This document shows positions 16,862 through 24,925 of a DNA stretch of 64,000 nt, one piece after another; position 1 is the stretch's first letter, and every line of letters begins with the position of its first letter. The notes under the pieces were generated by a model. That model worked only from the letters and a program-made list of their open reading frames with translations, was not told where the DNA came from and ran no database searches. The position numbers and the translations under genes were made by a program. The stretch comes from JBMNFB01 sp050949085 (lineage in GTDB: Bacteria; Bacillota; UBA994; UBA5500), in assembly GCA_050949085.1 (NCBI GenBank), contig JBMNFB010000001.1, positions 1,054,001-1,118,000 on the forward strand, read 5' to 3'.

Positions 16862-17271
16862 TCCTTCCCCTCCTGTAAGTATGTCGGGTCAAATGCTTTG
16901 GGCAACAACTCGCCCAGGGTGGTGTCGAGGCGCGTCCCCTGTTGGGAGACGATGCTGACCGGCAGCTCCGGCCCGGCAAATTCAGCCAGAAACTGGCGGC
17001 AGGCGCCGCAGGGCAGGCTGGGCAGCTCCTGGCCGCCGGCAACGGCCAACGCCACAAACTCGGTCTCACCGGCGGCTATAGCGGTGGCCACCGCCACTCG
17101 CTCGGCGCAAATGGTCATGCTATAGGATGCGTTCTCAATGTTGCAGCCGCTGTAGATGCGGCCGGATGCGGTCAGGACGGCTGCACCCACCCGGTAATTG
17201 GAGTAGGGCGCATAGGCGTGCTGGCGCGCGGCCTGTGCTGCCTCGATGAGCTTGGCGATCTCCGGATTCAT
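16858..17271 (-). CDS. cdd: Cytidine deaminase
   Basis: 137 residues of the small tetrameric zinc class. It has HAYAPYSNYRVGAA, the CAERVA zinc/catalytic Glu motif and the PCGACRQ second zinc motif. It deaminates cytidine and deoxycytidine to uridine forms. It lies between the DUF881 gene (15 nt upstream) and era, the usual Firmicute position. With deoC it gives the operon a nucleoside-salvage component. Confidence 0.97.
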   Translation of the reverse strand: MNPEIAKLIEAAQAARQHAYAPYSNYRVGAAVLTASGRIYSGCNIENASYSMTICAERVAVATAIAAGETEFVALAVAGGQELPSLPCGACRQFLAEFAGPELPVSIVSQQGTRLDTTLGELLPKAFDPTYLQEGKE

Positions 17272-17286
17272 CGCGATTCCTCCTTG

Positions 17287-18345
17287 CTACGGCTGCTTTG
17301 GCGCCGCCGGCAACGTGATCTCGTCCACCCGCGTGACAGTCAGTTCGATGCCGCGCGTGGCCAGCAGCGTATTCTTCATCAGATCCAGGCTGCTCTCCAG
17401 CACTCTCGGGTCGCCTACGGCGTGGATCACCACCGGGTTGACATCGATCTGCTTCTGATTGACCAGCACCACCGGCCCGGTGCAGCGAATCGCAGTCTGG
17501 ATGGTCATCCGCTGACCGCCCACGGCCACGCCCACCGCACCGCCGCCGATAAGTTCGTTGACGATATCCCGAACATCAGCATCATGCACTATGTACTGAT
17601 CGGTATACCCGCCAGGCGCATCATAGACTTTAACTTCAACGCCGGCACCGGTCAGGGGGAGGTAACCCGCCCGGGCATTAACGGCGCGCAGTTCGGCCTG
17701 CATATTCTGTACTTCACTCTGCAGCGCATTGATGCGATCCACATAGCTGCGGTAGTTGACTACCTGGGCCTTGCCCTCGTTGATCTCGACGACGATAGGC
17801 TCGAAGGCTCGGCTCATCATCGGGTTCACCCTGATCTGCTCCTTCGTGTAGTCAGAGAGGACCTGTGCCTGGTCAGTAATCTCTACACGGCTGCCATCCT
17901 CGTTGGCGACAACGATGCTCACCTTCTCCTGGATCTGCGGCACCATCGGGTCGCGACTGATCAGCGTCTGTAACAGCTCCCGCCGCTTGCCATCCAGTTC
18001 CAGGTCGATCGTCTCCGAGGCCTCGCGACTGCTGCTGATCACTGCCTGCGCCAGTTCATCTATCGTCTTGGCGCGCTTGATATCATACTGAAAGCGGGCC
18101 AGCATATCATGCACCGCTGGCAAGGCTCCCAGCCCCTGAGATTGAGCAAGGCGCTGTACATAGTCGACCAGGATCAGGACCGCCTCTTTGGAACTCTCCA
18201 GAGTGCTCTTCTCCCCCGGCAGAGTGAACAACTCAAAGGAACGACCGATGACCAGGATGTTTAGCAGCAAGACAGCGAGCATCACCCAGCTAAGGGCACT
18301 CTGCTGCTTCGGATCAGCTCCAGTTTGCCTTCTTCTTGGAAACAT
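17287..18345 (-). CDS. DUF881 family membrane-anchored protein (YlxW/YlxX-like)
   Basis: 352 residues. The ATG at 18345 is chosen for GGGGGGAG just upstream. A basic N-terminus (FPRRRQ) precedes one transmembrane helix (about residues 22-42). A helical region follows, then a coiled coil (INALQSEVQNMQAELRAV) and the DUF881 domain (AGVEVKVYDAP, DIVNELIGGGAVGVAVGG, LDLMKNTLLATRGIEL). Homologues usually lie near division genes (ylxW/ylxX by ftsZ); here the gene sits between ybeY and cdd. The domain is predicted to be outside the membrane. The N-terminal 150 residues are longer than in typical members. Confidence 0.85.
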   Translation of the reverse strand: MFPRRRQTGADPKQQSALSWVMLAVLLLNILVIGRSFELFTLPGEKSTLESSKEAVLILVDYVQRLAQSQGLGALPAVHDMLARFQYDIKRAKTIDELAQAVISSSREASETIDLELDGKRRELLQTLISRDPMVPQIQEKVSIVVANEDGSRVEITDQAQVLSDYTKEQIRVNPMMSRAFEPIVVEINEGKAQVVNYRSYVDRINALQSEVQNMQAELRAVNARAGYLPLTGAGVEVKVYDAPGGYTDQYIVHDADVRDIVNELIGGGAVGVAVGGQRMTIQTAIRCTGPVVLVNQKQIDVNPVVIHAVGDPRVLESSLDLMKNTLLATRGIELTVTRVDEITLPAAPKQP

Positions 18346-18439
18346 TGACTCCCCCCCATATCTCGCACACAGCCGTTCAGGAGACATGCCGTTGCTTGCA
18401 GGAAAAAATTCCTACAAGCTTATGACGACCAGTCCGGGC

Positions 18440-18901
18440 TCAATGTTCCGGAAGGGGATCCAACGCCTGCATAATCTCGTCTTGCCTGGCGCGCATCTCC
18501 CCGCTGAATTCGTCGTCGTGATCATAGCCAGCCAGGTGCAACAGGCCATGCACCAGCAGGAACGCCAATTCGCGATTCAGCGAATGGCCATATTCGGCTG
18601 CCTGCGCCTCAGCCCGCTCCAGGCTGATCACAATGTCTCCCAAGACTAATACGCTGGAGGAGTCGATTAGTTCCTCGCCTTCCTGCTGGGCAAAGGAGAG
18701 CACATCGGTAGGCTGGTCAATCCCGCGGTAGTCTCGATTGAGCACCCGGATGGCGGCGTCATCCACCAGCGCTACGCTGACCTCAGCGTCCTTGGGCAAG
18801 CCCAACAGGCCAAGGGCCTTCTCAAGCACATCAGCAGTCAGAGCCAATAGTTCATCACTGACTGCCAGCTTCTCTTCGTCATAGCTGATGAGGATCATCA
18901 T
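18440..18901 (-). CDS. ybeY: Endoribonuclease YbeY
   Basis: 153 residues. The zinc-binding signature HGLLHLAGYDH lies near residue 120. YbeY acts in 16S rRNA 3'-end maturation and ribosome quality control. Its first 23 nt overlap the end of the 7TM-HD gene, indicating translational coupling. The order phoH-yqfF-ybeY is a classic Firmicute cluster. Confidence 0.96.
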   Translation of the reverse strand: MMILISYDEEKLAVSDELLALTADVLEKALGLLGLPKDAEVSVALVDDAAIRVLNRDYRGIDQPTDVLSFAQQEGEELIDSSSVLVLGDIVISLERAEAQAAEYGHSLNRELAFLLVHGLLHLAGYDHDDEFSGEMRARQDEIMQALDPLPEH

Positions 18902-21032
18902 CCTCGCTCCTTTCGGGGGAATCCGTCCCTTCCGGTGAGTCGCCGCTTTCGGGGGCCGCTGACTGATCCGGATCAGGCTTTGTCTGGGTGCGCTCTGGTT
19001 GTGGCTGCAACTGATCTGGATACTGGATTCGCTTATGGAAGATCCCGCTCAAGATCTGCACAAAGGCGGTGCCCAGTTGATCCAGCTCCCTGAGCGTGAT
19101 GTCGCACTCGTCCAGCTGACCGTCGTTCAGGCGATCCTTGATGATCTTGCGCACCATGGAATCGATGCGGGTCGGGGTAGGCTGCGAGAGGGAGCGCACT
19201 GCGGCCTCCACCGCATCGGCCAGCATCACGATGGCCGCCTCCTTTGTCTGTGGTACCGGCCCAGCATAGCGGAAATCCTTCTCCTCTACCTCTCCCTGCT
19301 CTCTGGCACGATGGTAGAAATAGCTGACCATGCCGGTGCCGTGATGCTGTTGAATGATGTCCAGCACCACCTGCGGCAGCTTATACTCCCGGCCGATCTC
19401 CACCCCATCCTTGATGTGCGAGGTGATCACCAGGCTGCTCAACGTCGGCGGATATTTGTCATGGGGATTTTCCATGCCAAACTGATTCTCAACGAAGAAG
19501 TAGGGGCGCTTCAGCTTGCCTACGTCGTGATAGTATGCCCCTACCCGCGCCAGCAGGCCGCCGGCACCGATGGCCTCGGCCGCAGCCTCGGCCAGGTTGG
19601 CAACGACGATGCTGTGGTTGTACGTTCCGGGCGCTTCGATTAGCAGCCGCCGCAGCAGCGGGTGATTTGGGTTGGACAGCTCCAGCAGCTTCACCGATGA
19701 AGCCAGCCCAAACGGCCGCTCCAGGAAGGGCAGAATGCCGAAAGCGATGATCACCGCCATCACGCCACCTGCCGCTGCTCGCATTGCGTCTCCCAGCAGC
19801 AGGCTGGCCGTGGACCCGAGCACCACATGGAATGCCACCGCGGTCAGCCCGGTAGCTGCACCCACCAGGGCACCTGCCTTGACCAGGTCGAAGCGCTGAT
19901 GCATGCGCGAGACACTGAATGCGCCAAAGGCCGCCCCCATCAGGGCGACACAGAAGCTGACTCCGTCGAAGCCGGAGAGGGCCGCGGCCAGCAGGGTCAC
20001 CGTCAGGCTGCTGGCGATGCCGAGGGGATGGCCCAGCAGAATAGTGATGAGGACGGCAGCCGTGGCCACCGGCATCAGGAGGCCTGACAGCAGGCTGAAC
20101 ACCCGGCTGAGCGCCATCGTCAGGAGAATGATCAATCCCAGCAGCACGATCTCCTTGTTGCTCACGGGAGCGACCCGACGCTGGAGCACGAGATGAGCCA
20201 CAATCGGCAGCAGGCTGATCAACATATAGGCAAAGCAGCCCACCACCAGGAGCCAGTTGCCGTCGGGCCCGAGCAGCCCCAGATCCTTGAGGAGGGCGAT
20301 CTCCCGCTCGGTCGCGATCTCGCCTTGCCCGATGATCTTCTGCCCCTGCTGCACCACCACGGGCAGCACCCGCGATTCGGCTTCCTGGCGCAGTTGCTCG
20401 GTGGCCAGCGCATTGTAGCGCAGGTTAGGCCTGAGAACTGCTTCTCCGATACCACGCAGGAGGGATTTTTGCGTGGTCGATATGTACAAGCGGTTGATAT
20501 CCTCGTTCAGCTGCTGTTGGGCAACAGTCAGAGTATCTTCTTTGATGCCGCGATGGTAGCTGTCGGTGAGTAGCGAATTGAGGGTGTTGTTCAACTCGCG
20601 GTGCGTGTCAGCATTGAGATTGAGCGCCACCTGCAGCAGGTCCTCCGACAGCTCCACCGGCAGGTTTTCGCGCAGCAGCTGCAGTTTCTGCGACCGCACG
20701 ATGTCCTCGGCGCTGACAGAGATGAACTGCTCGAAGATCTGCGTGACCAGCTGCTGGCTCTCTTGCTCTACCAGCGGATCCTGCTCGAAAATGTCTTTCA
20801 CCGCCTGCCGCGCCTGCTGGCGCAGGGCTTCGGTGGTATGGCGATCCTGCACAGCACGCGGCGCGCCGATGAAGCGCGGGCTGGCTTGTCCCACCTCCAG
20901 CTGAACCGACTCCGGCAGCAGGCAGGCAAAGAGAACCAGCGACAGCACCGCATAGACGACGCTTAACAAAAGAGCCCGGCGAACCACCGAGCTGCGCCAC
21001 ATCCGGCGTCCGAAACGTTGCGTATTTCTCAT
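18879..21032 (-). CDS. 7TM-HD phosphodiesterase (PgpH/YqfF family)
   Basis: 717 residues. The ATG at 21032 follows GGGGAGGGG. It has an N-terminal TM helix, a large extracytoplasmic 7TMR-HDED domain (about 45-265), seven TM helices (about 270-480), then a cytoplasmic HD domain whose metal motif is YYHDVGK, with further His in TSHIKDGVEI and QQHHGTG. PgpH-type enzymes hydrolyse c-di-AMP. The C-terminal tail is rich in Pro, Glu, Asp and Gln. It lies 71 nt after phoH. Confidence 0.93.
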   Translation of the reverse strand: MRNTQRFGRRMWRSSVVRRALLLSVVYAVLSLVLFACLLPESVQLEVGQASPRFIGAPRAVQDRHTTEALRQQARQAVKDIFEQDPLVEQESQQLVTQIFEQFISVSAEDIVRSQKLQLLRENLPVELSEDLLQVALNLNADTHRELNNTLNSLLTDSYHRGIKEDTLTVAQQQLNEDINRLYISTTQKSLLRGIGEAVLRPNLRYNALATEQLRQEAESRVLPVVVQQGQKIIGQGEIATEREIALLKDLGLLGPDGNWLLVVGCFAYMLISLLPIVAHLVLQRRVAPVSNKEIVLLGLIILLTMALSRVFSLLSGLLMPVATAAVLITILLGHPLGIASSLTVTLLAAALSGFDGVSFCVALMGAAFGAFSVSRMHQRFDLVKAGALVGAATGLTAVAFHVVLGSTASLLLGDAMRAAAGGVMAVIIAFGILPFLERPFGLASSVKLLELSNPNHPLLRRLLIEAPGTYNHSIVVANLAEAAAEAIGAGGLLARVGAYYHDVGKLKRPYFFVENQFGMENPHDKYPPTLSSLVITSHIKDGVEIGREYKLPQVVLDIIQQHHGTGMVSYFYHRAREQGEVEEKDFRYAGPVPQTKEAAIVMLADAVEAAVRSLSQPTPTRIDSMVRKIIKDRLNDGQLDECDITLRELDQLGTAFVQILSGIFHKRIQYPDQLQPQPERTQTKPDPDQSAAPESGDSPEGTDSPERSEDDDPHQL

Positions 21033-21103
21033 CTGCCCCTCCCCCATAAACTTAAGTGAGCCCCAGAACTCGCGATGTCTGCTGGTCAGACTGCGGCTGA
21101 TGG

Positions 21104-22078
21104 CTAACGGGTCTGGTCGTCGTAGGCCTCATATGCCTTGATGATCCGCTGCACCAGGGAATGCCTGACCACATCCTGATCCGTAAGGTAGACGAAGCTG
21201 ATGCCCCTTACATTGCGCAGGACGTGCCGCGCCTCTTCCAGACCGCTGGCCTTACCCTTGGGCAGATCGATCTGGGTGATGTCGCCGGTAACGATGGCCT
21301 TTGACCCGAAGCCAAGGCGGGTCAGGAACATCTTCATCTGTTCCGGCGTCGAGTTCTGTGCTTCGTCCAGGATAATATAGGCATCATCCAGCGTTCGCCC
21401 CCGCATGTAAGCAAGCGGAGCGACTTCAATGATGCCTCGCTCCATGTATTTCTGAAATATCTCCTGCCCCAGGATATCAAACAGGGCATCATACAGGGGA
21501 CGCAGGTAGGGATCGACTTTGTCCTGCAGATCTCCCGGTAAGAATCCCAGTCTTTCCCCGGCCTCCACCGCCGGGCGAGTCAGGATCAGGCGGCTCACAT
21601 CGCGGTTGCGCAACGCGGCTACCGCAACAGCCATGGCCAGATAGGTCTTGCCGGTGCCGGCCGGGCCGATCCCGAGAACGATGTCATTGCCGCGCATTGC
21701 CTGCACGTAGGCCCGCTGGCCGCGGGTCTTGGGACGAATCTGTTTGCCCCGCGACGTGGTGACGATCACGTCGGCAGAGATCTCCTCCAGGTTGGGCTCT
21801 TCACCGGCGCGGATCAGGCGCAACCCATAGCTGACCTCCCGCGGTCCCACCGGCTGGCCGCGACGCAGCAGGTGGAGCAACTGCTCGAGCAGTGCCTCGA
21901 CCTGGCGTACATCCTCTTCCTCTCCTACAACCTGCAGTTCGCCATCACGGGTGCTGATGCGCACCGGCAAGGCTTCCTCAATCAGCTTCAGATGTTCATC
22001 CCGCCTGCCAAACACGGCCCGCGCTTCGTCGACACTGCGGATGATGAGTTTACGAGCATTCTGTTCTGGTTGCGACAA
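21104..22078 (-). CDS. phoH: PhoH-like ATPase
   Basis: 324 residues starting at TTG 22078. Walker A is GPAGTGKTYLAMA (about residues 135-147), Walker B IILDEAQNSTPEQMK. A short N-terminal KH-like/SLBB-type region precedes the ATPase core. PhoH proteins are cytoplasmic ATPases linked to RNA metabolism and ribosome maturation, usually beside ybeY. The ribosome-binding site TTAGGAGG straddles the junction with the 67-bp repeat array: TTAGG is the end of the first repeat unit. Confidence 0.94.
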   Translation of the reverse strand: MSQPEQNARKLIIRSVDEARAVFGRRDEHLKLIEEALPVRISTRDGELQVVGEEEDVRQVEALLEQLLHLLRRGQPVGPREVSYGLRLIRAGEEPNLEEISADVIVTTSRGKQIRPKTRGQRAYVQAMRGNDIVLGIGPAGTGKTYLAMAVAVAALRNRDVSRLILTRPAVEAGERLGFLPGDLQDKVDPYLRPLYDALFDILGQEIFQKYMERGIIEVAPLAYMRGRTLDDAYIILDEAQNSTPEQMKMFLTRLGFGSKAIVTGDITQIDLPKGKASGLEEARHVLRNVRGISFVYLTDQDVVRHSLVQRIIKAYEAYDDQTR

Positions 22079-22089
22079 ATACTCTGCCT

Positions 22090-22540
22090 CCTAAGCAAGT
22101 GCGCAGCACTTGCGATCTTGATAAGGCGATGTTTGCTTGACAAACATCGGTTGGCACCTAAGCAAGTGCGCAGCACTTGCGATCTTGATAAGGCGATGTT
22201 TGCTTGGCAAACATCGGTTGGCACCTAAGCAAGTGCGCAGCACTTGCGATCTTGATAAGGCGATGTTTGCTTGGCAAACATCGGTTGGCACCTAAGCAAG
22301 TGCGCAGCACTTGCGATCTTGATAAGGCGATGTTTGCTTGGCAAACATCGGTTGGCACCTAAGCAAGTGCGCAGCACTTGCGATCTTGATAAGGCGATGT
22401 TTGCTTGGCAAACATCGGTTGGCACCTAAGCAAGTGCGCAGCACTTGCGATCTTGATAAGGCGATGTTTGCTTGACAAACATCGGTTGGCACCTAAGCAA
22501 GTGCGCAGCACTTGCGATCTTGATAAGGCGATGTTTGCTC
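22090..22540. repeat. Tandem array of 67-bp double-hairpin repeats (6.7 copies)
   Basis: Six full units start at 22090, 22157, 22224, 22291, 22358 and 22425, with a partial seventh from 22492 to about 22540. Each holds two perfect hairpins: GCAAGTGC/GCACTTGC (3-nt loop) and CGATGTTTG/CAAACATCG (5-nt loop). The only clear variation is one loop base: units 1 and 6 have CTTGA, units 2-5 CTTGG. The array fills the space between yqfD (stop 22557) and phoH (start 22078), so it would be transcribed within the operon. There are no spacers, so it is not CRISPR. The period is not a multiple of three, so it is not a coding repeat. Confidence 0.95.
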
Positions 22541-22556
22541 GCCTGATGCATGTCTT

Positions 22557-23747
22557 CTAGTACGGGTCGAACTCGCCGATAGATTCGATGGTAGTGATTG
22601 TGGCGCGCACCTGCACCGTGTTCTCATCGGCCAGGAGCTTCGTTTCGTAGCTCAAATCCTCCACCACCACATCCGCCGGCAGCAGGGACATGACGGCCGC
22701 CTGGGCGCGTTCCAGCGCTTCCTGCCGCGCCTGCTCAAAGCTGACTACCTCCGACTCGGCGACGAGCTCATAAATGGCTTTTACCTTATGTTCTACAGGT
22801 GCCCCAAGATTCCTCCAAATTAGAGGCAGAGTCTGACATTCCTCTTCGTACAGCGCAAAGGGGGTTTCCCGCGGCCCAGCGACAATCAGCTCCCGCTGGC
22901 CCAGGACCAGGATATCCACCTCCAGGCTCTGCCCGGTGCGGCGCTGCACTGTGCGCCGCAGGTGGCTGACGCCTGTCGCCTCATAGGTGATGCGCGCCTC
23001 AGCGATGCCTTCGGCGTGGACATATCTGATCTGGCTATCTTCGTCGGCCTGAACCGTACCGCTGATCAGCACATCTCCTATCTCTACAGTATCACCTCTT
23101 TTCACCAGAGATTTTCCCTGCGTAGCGATGATCTTGCTGATCACCCCGCTCTTCTGGGCGACGATGTCGCCGATCCGCCGCGGCTCGACGGTGACCACCT
23201 TCTTTTCCACCACCTGGATGATAGCTGATGATCCCTTGAGGTCCAGCGCCGCCCAGGACAGTTCGGGCAGCTTCAGCACCAGGCGGCGGGACAGGTCGGC
23301 CGGAACCAGGCTGTTGCGCCAGGCGCCACGCCGCACTCCCAGTTCGGCCGCGGCCTCCAGCACCACGGCCGGCGCTAGCTCCTCGGTGCCCTGCACATCG
23401 ATAAACCAGATGATGGAGCCGAGAATATGCAGGCTGACAATGAAAAGCAGCGCACCGATGACGAATGCGGTCCGCTTCCAGAGTTTGTTGAGGAGAAAGG
23501 GGAGTCCGCGACGCGCCAGGATGCGCACCGAGACCCGGGAGCGGCGCGCGATGGGGCGCATCGCTTTGAACCCGTCGATGCTGGTCTTGCCGACAACGGT
23601 GCCATTCCTCGTGGTATAGACATCCCAGACCGGGATATCGTTTTGCAGGCAGAGGTTGATAAATCTTTCGACGCGCTGGCCGCGAAAGCGGATCGCCAGA
23701 TACCCGATACACAGCGCCCAGAGGCGGTTAATGAACAATTCTACCAC
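22557..23747 (-). CDS. yqfD: Sporulation protein YqfD
   Basis: 396 residues from GTG 23747 (a TTG three codons later is an alternative). It has an N-terminal YabP-like cytosolic region (GQRVERFINLCLQNDIPVWDV), one TM helix (about residues 93-115), then an extracytoplasmic beta-rich domain with SGVISKIIATQGKSLVKRGD and GDVLISG. YqfD is needed in the mother cell for engulfment and spore formation. It follows yqfC by 15 nt. Confidence 0.94.
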   Translation of the reverse strand: MVELFINRLWALCIGYLAIRFRGQRVERFINLCLQNDIPVWDVYTTRNGTVVGKTSIDGFKAMRPIARRSRVSVRILARRGLPFLLNKLWKRTAFVIGALLFIVSLHILGSIIWFIDVQGTEELAPAVVLEAAAELGVRRGAWRNSLVPADLSRRLVLKLPELSWAALDLKGSSAIIQVVEKKVVTVEPRRIGDIVAQKSGVISKIIATQGKSLVKRGDTVEIGDVLISGTVQADEDSQIRYVHAEGIAEARITYEATGVSHLRRTVQRRTGQSLEVDILVLGQRELIVAGPRETPFALYEEECQTLPLIWRNLGAPVEHKVKAIYELVAESEVVSFEQARQEALERAQAAVMSLLPADVVVEDLSYETKLLADENTVQVRATITTIESIGEFDPY

Positions 23748-23762
23748 TCCATCCTGGCAGCT

Positions 23763-24065
23763 CTAACCGATATAGGAGACGGCAAAGATGAGACCATCGA
23801 TGATGATCTCGTCGGGAAAGATGGACCGCAGCGTGAGCTTCTGCCCGGTAACCTGAATCTCACCTCTTTCAACGGCGATACGCACGCACTGATCGCTATA
23901 GAGGATTACCCCGCGGTGGTTCTCCAGGGTCAACTGCACATTGCCGACCATGGTCACCCGGGGCAGGTTGAGAACCAGATCTTTGGGCAGTTCCAGAACA
24001 TCCGTCAGGATCCCCTTGACGCCCTGCTGCAGACTGCGTCGACGCCGCCGCTGATCGATGGTCAT
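23763..24065 (-). CDS. yqfC: Sporulation protein YqfC (YabP family)
   Basis: 100 residues. It has a basic N-terminus (DQRRRRRSLQQ) followed by a small beta-barrel-like YabP/YqfC domain (LPRVTMVGNVQLTLENHRG and FPDEIIIDGLIFAVSYIG). In B. subtilis the yqfC-yqfD pair belongs to the SigE mother-cell regulon. No SigE promoter could be called with confidence in the gap upstream. Confidence 0.93.
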   Translation of the reverse strand: MTIDQRRRRRSLQQGVKGILTDVLELPKDLVLNLPRVTMVGNVQLTLENHRGVILYSDQCVRIAVERGEIQVTGQKLTLRSIFPDEIIIDGLIFAVSYIG

Positions 24066-24170
24066 CGTACTTCCCTCCTGCCATGGCTATCTCTCTAAGT
24101 TTTATGCAGATTGTCCGGGCAAAAGAAGCTGTCGGACACTCCCGGCGGACGCCAACGAGTGGGCAAAATC

Positions 24171-24196
24171 AAAAAGGCATCCAGTACATGGATGCC
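24171..24196 (-). terminator. Rho-independent terminator of rpsU
   Basis: On the minus strand GGCATCCA, a 5-nt loop and TGGATGCC, followed by TTTTTGATTTT, between rpsU and yqfC. Confidence 0.93.
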
Positions 24197-24232
24197 TTCA
24201 TGGCTTGACTACGGTTCAGGTTATCCTGAGGA

Positions 24233-24412
24233 TTAGTAAAATCTCTTCTTCTTCCGGGCCGCTTCAGCCTTTTTCTTGCGTTTCACGCTGGGCTTCTCAT
24301 AATGCTCACGCCTTCTGGCTTCGGAAAGCACACCAGACCGCTGGCATTGACGCTTAAAACGGCGCAGAGCGCTGTCTAAGGATTCATCCTTGCGGACTCT
24401 GATCTCTGACAC
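24233..24412 (-). CDS. rpsU: 30S ribosomal protein S21
   Basis: A 59-residue protein translated by eye from GTG 24412, behind GGAGGGAGAA, to TAA at 24233. It begins (M)SEIRVRKDESLDSALRRFK and ends in a Lys/Arg-rich tail (RKKKRFY). S21 helps mRNA selection at initiation. It has its own promoter and terminator here rather than sitting next to dnaG-rpoD. Confidence 0.96.
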   Translation of the reverse strand: MSEIRVRKDESLDSALRRFKRQCQRSGVLSEARRREHYEKPSVKRKKKAEAARKKKRFY

Positions 24413-24481
24413 TTAGTTCTCCCTCCCTCCGCAACTACAAGAATGCTCGGAGTTGGCCTCTAGCAAAAAGAACCTTCCGCC

Positions 24482-24511
24482 ATTATATACTGGCCAACTG
24501 CAAGCTGTCAA
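24482..24511 (-). promoter_or_regulatory. Promoter of rpsU
   Basis: On the minus strand: TTGACA, an 18-nt spacer, then TATAAT, about 70 nt upstream of rpsU and overlapping the last codon of the HIT gene. Confidence 0.75.
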
Positions 24512-24852
24512 CTCAAGGACGGCAGCTCAGACAGGTCCTTACCGCCGATGACATGCAGATGCAAATGCGGCACGACTTGTCCTCCTGCCCTGCCGGTATT
24601 GATGGCCACGCGGTAACCTTCCAGACCCGCGTCAGCCGCCACCTGGCGGGCTACATCGAGCAGTGCGCCCAGCAACTCAGCATCTTCCGGCCGAGTTTCC
24701 TTGAGCGATGGCACATGTCGTTTGGGGATGATAAGAATATGCACCGGGGCCAGCGGATTGATGTCGCGGAAGGCGAGAACTCGATCATCTTCGTAGAGCA
24801 CGTCGCTGGGCAGCTGCTTGGCCACGATCTTGCAGAATACGCAGTCGTTCAT
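24508..24852 (-). CDS. hinT: HIT-family nucleotide hydrolase (HinT-like)
   Basis: 114 residues. It has CxxC near the N-terminus (CVFCKI), a LAPVHILIIPKRH segment and the catalytic histidine triad HLHLHVIGG near residues 99-107. HinT enzymes hydrolyse nucleoside phosphoramidates such as AMP-lysine and are cytosolic dimers. It is the last gene of the heat-shock operon run, 73 nt after mtaB. Confidence 0.92.
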   Translation of the reverse strand: MNDCVFCKIVAKQLPSDVLYEDDRVLAFRDINPLAPVHILIIPKRHVPSLKETRPEDAELLGALLDVARQVAADAGLEGYRVAINTGRAGGQVVPHLHLHVIGGKDLSELPSLS

Positions 24853-24925
24853 TATCTCACCCCCTACTAGATATTATCTTCGACGACTCAGGCCATCTTC
24901 CTGCTGAGGAGGGATGACAATTGGC

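Noticed and set aside
22091..22492. Four or five overlapping minus-strand frames of 66 codons with almost identical Cys-rich products
   Set aside because: They arise from the 67-bp repeat (three units give 201 nt); no ribosome-binding site precedes them and the hairpins explain the conservation.
22090..22540. CRISPR array
   Set aside because: Units are contiguous with no variable spacers and no cas genes are nearby.
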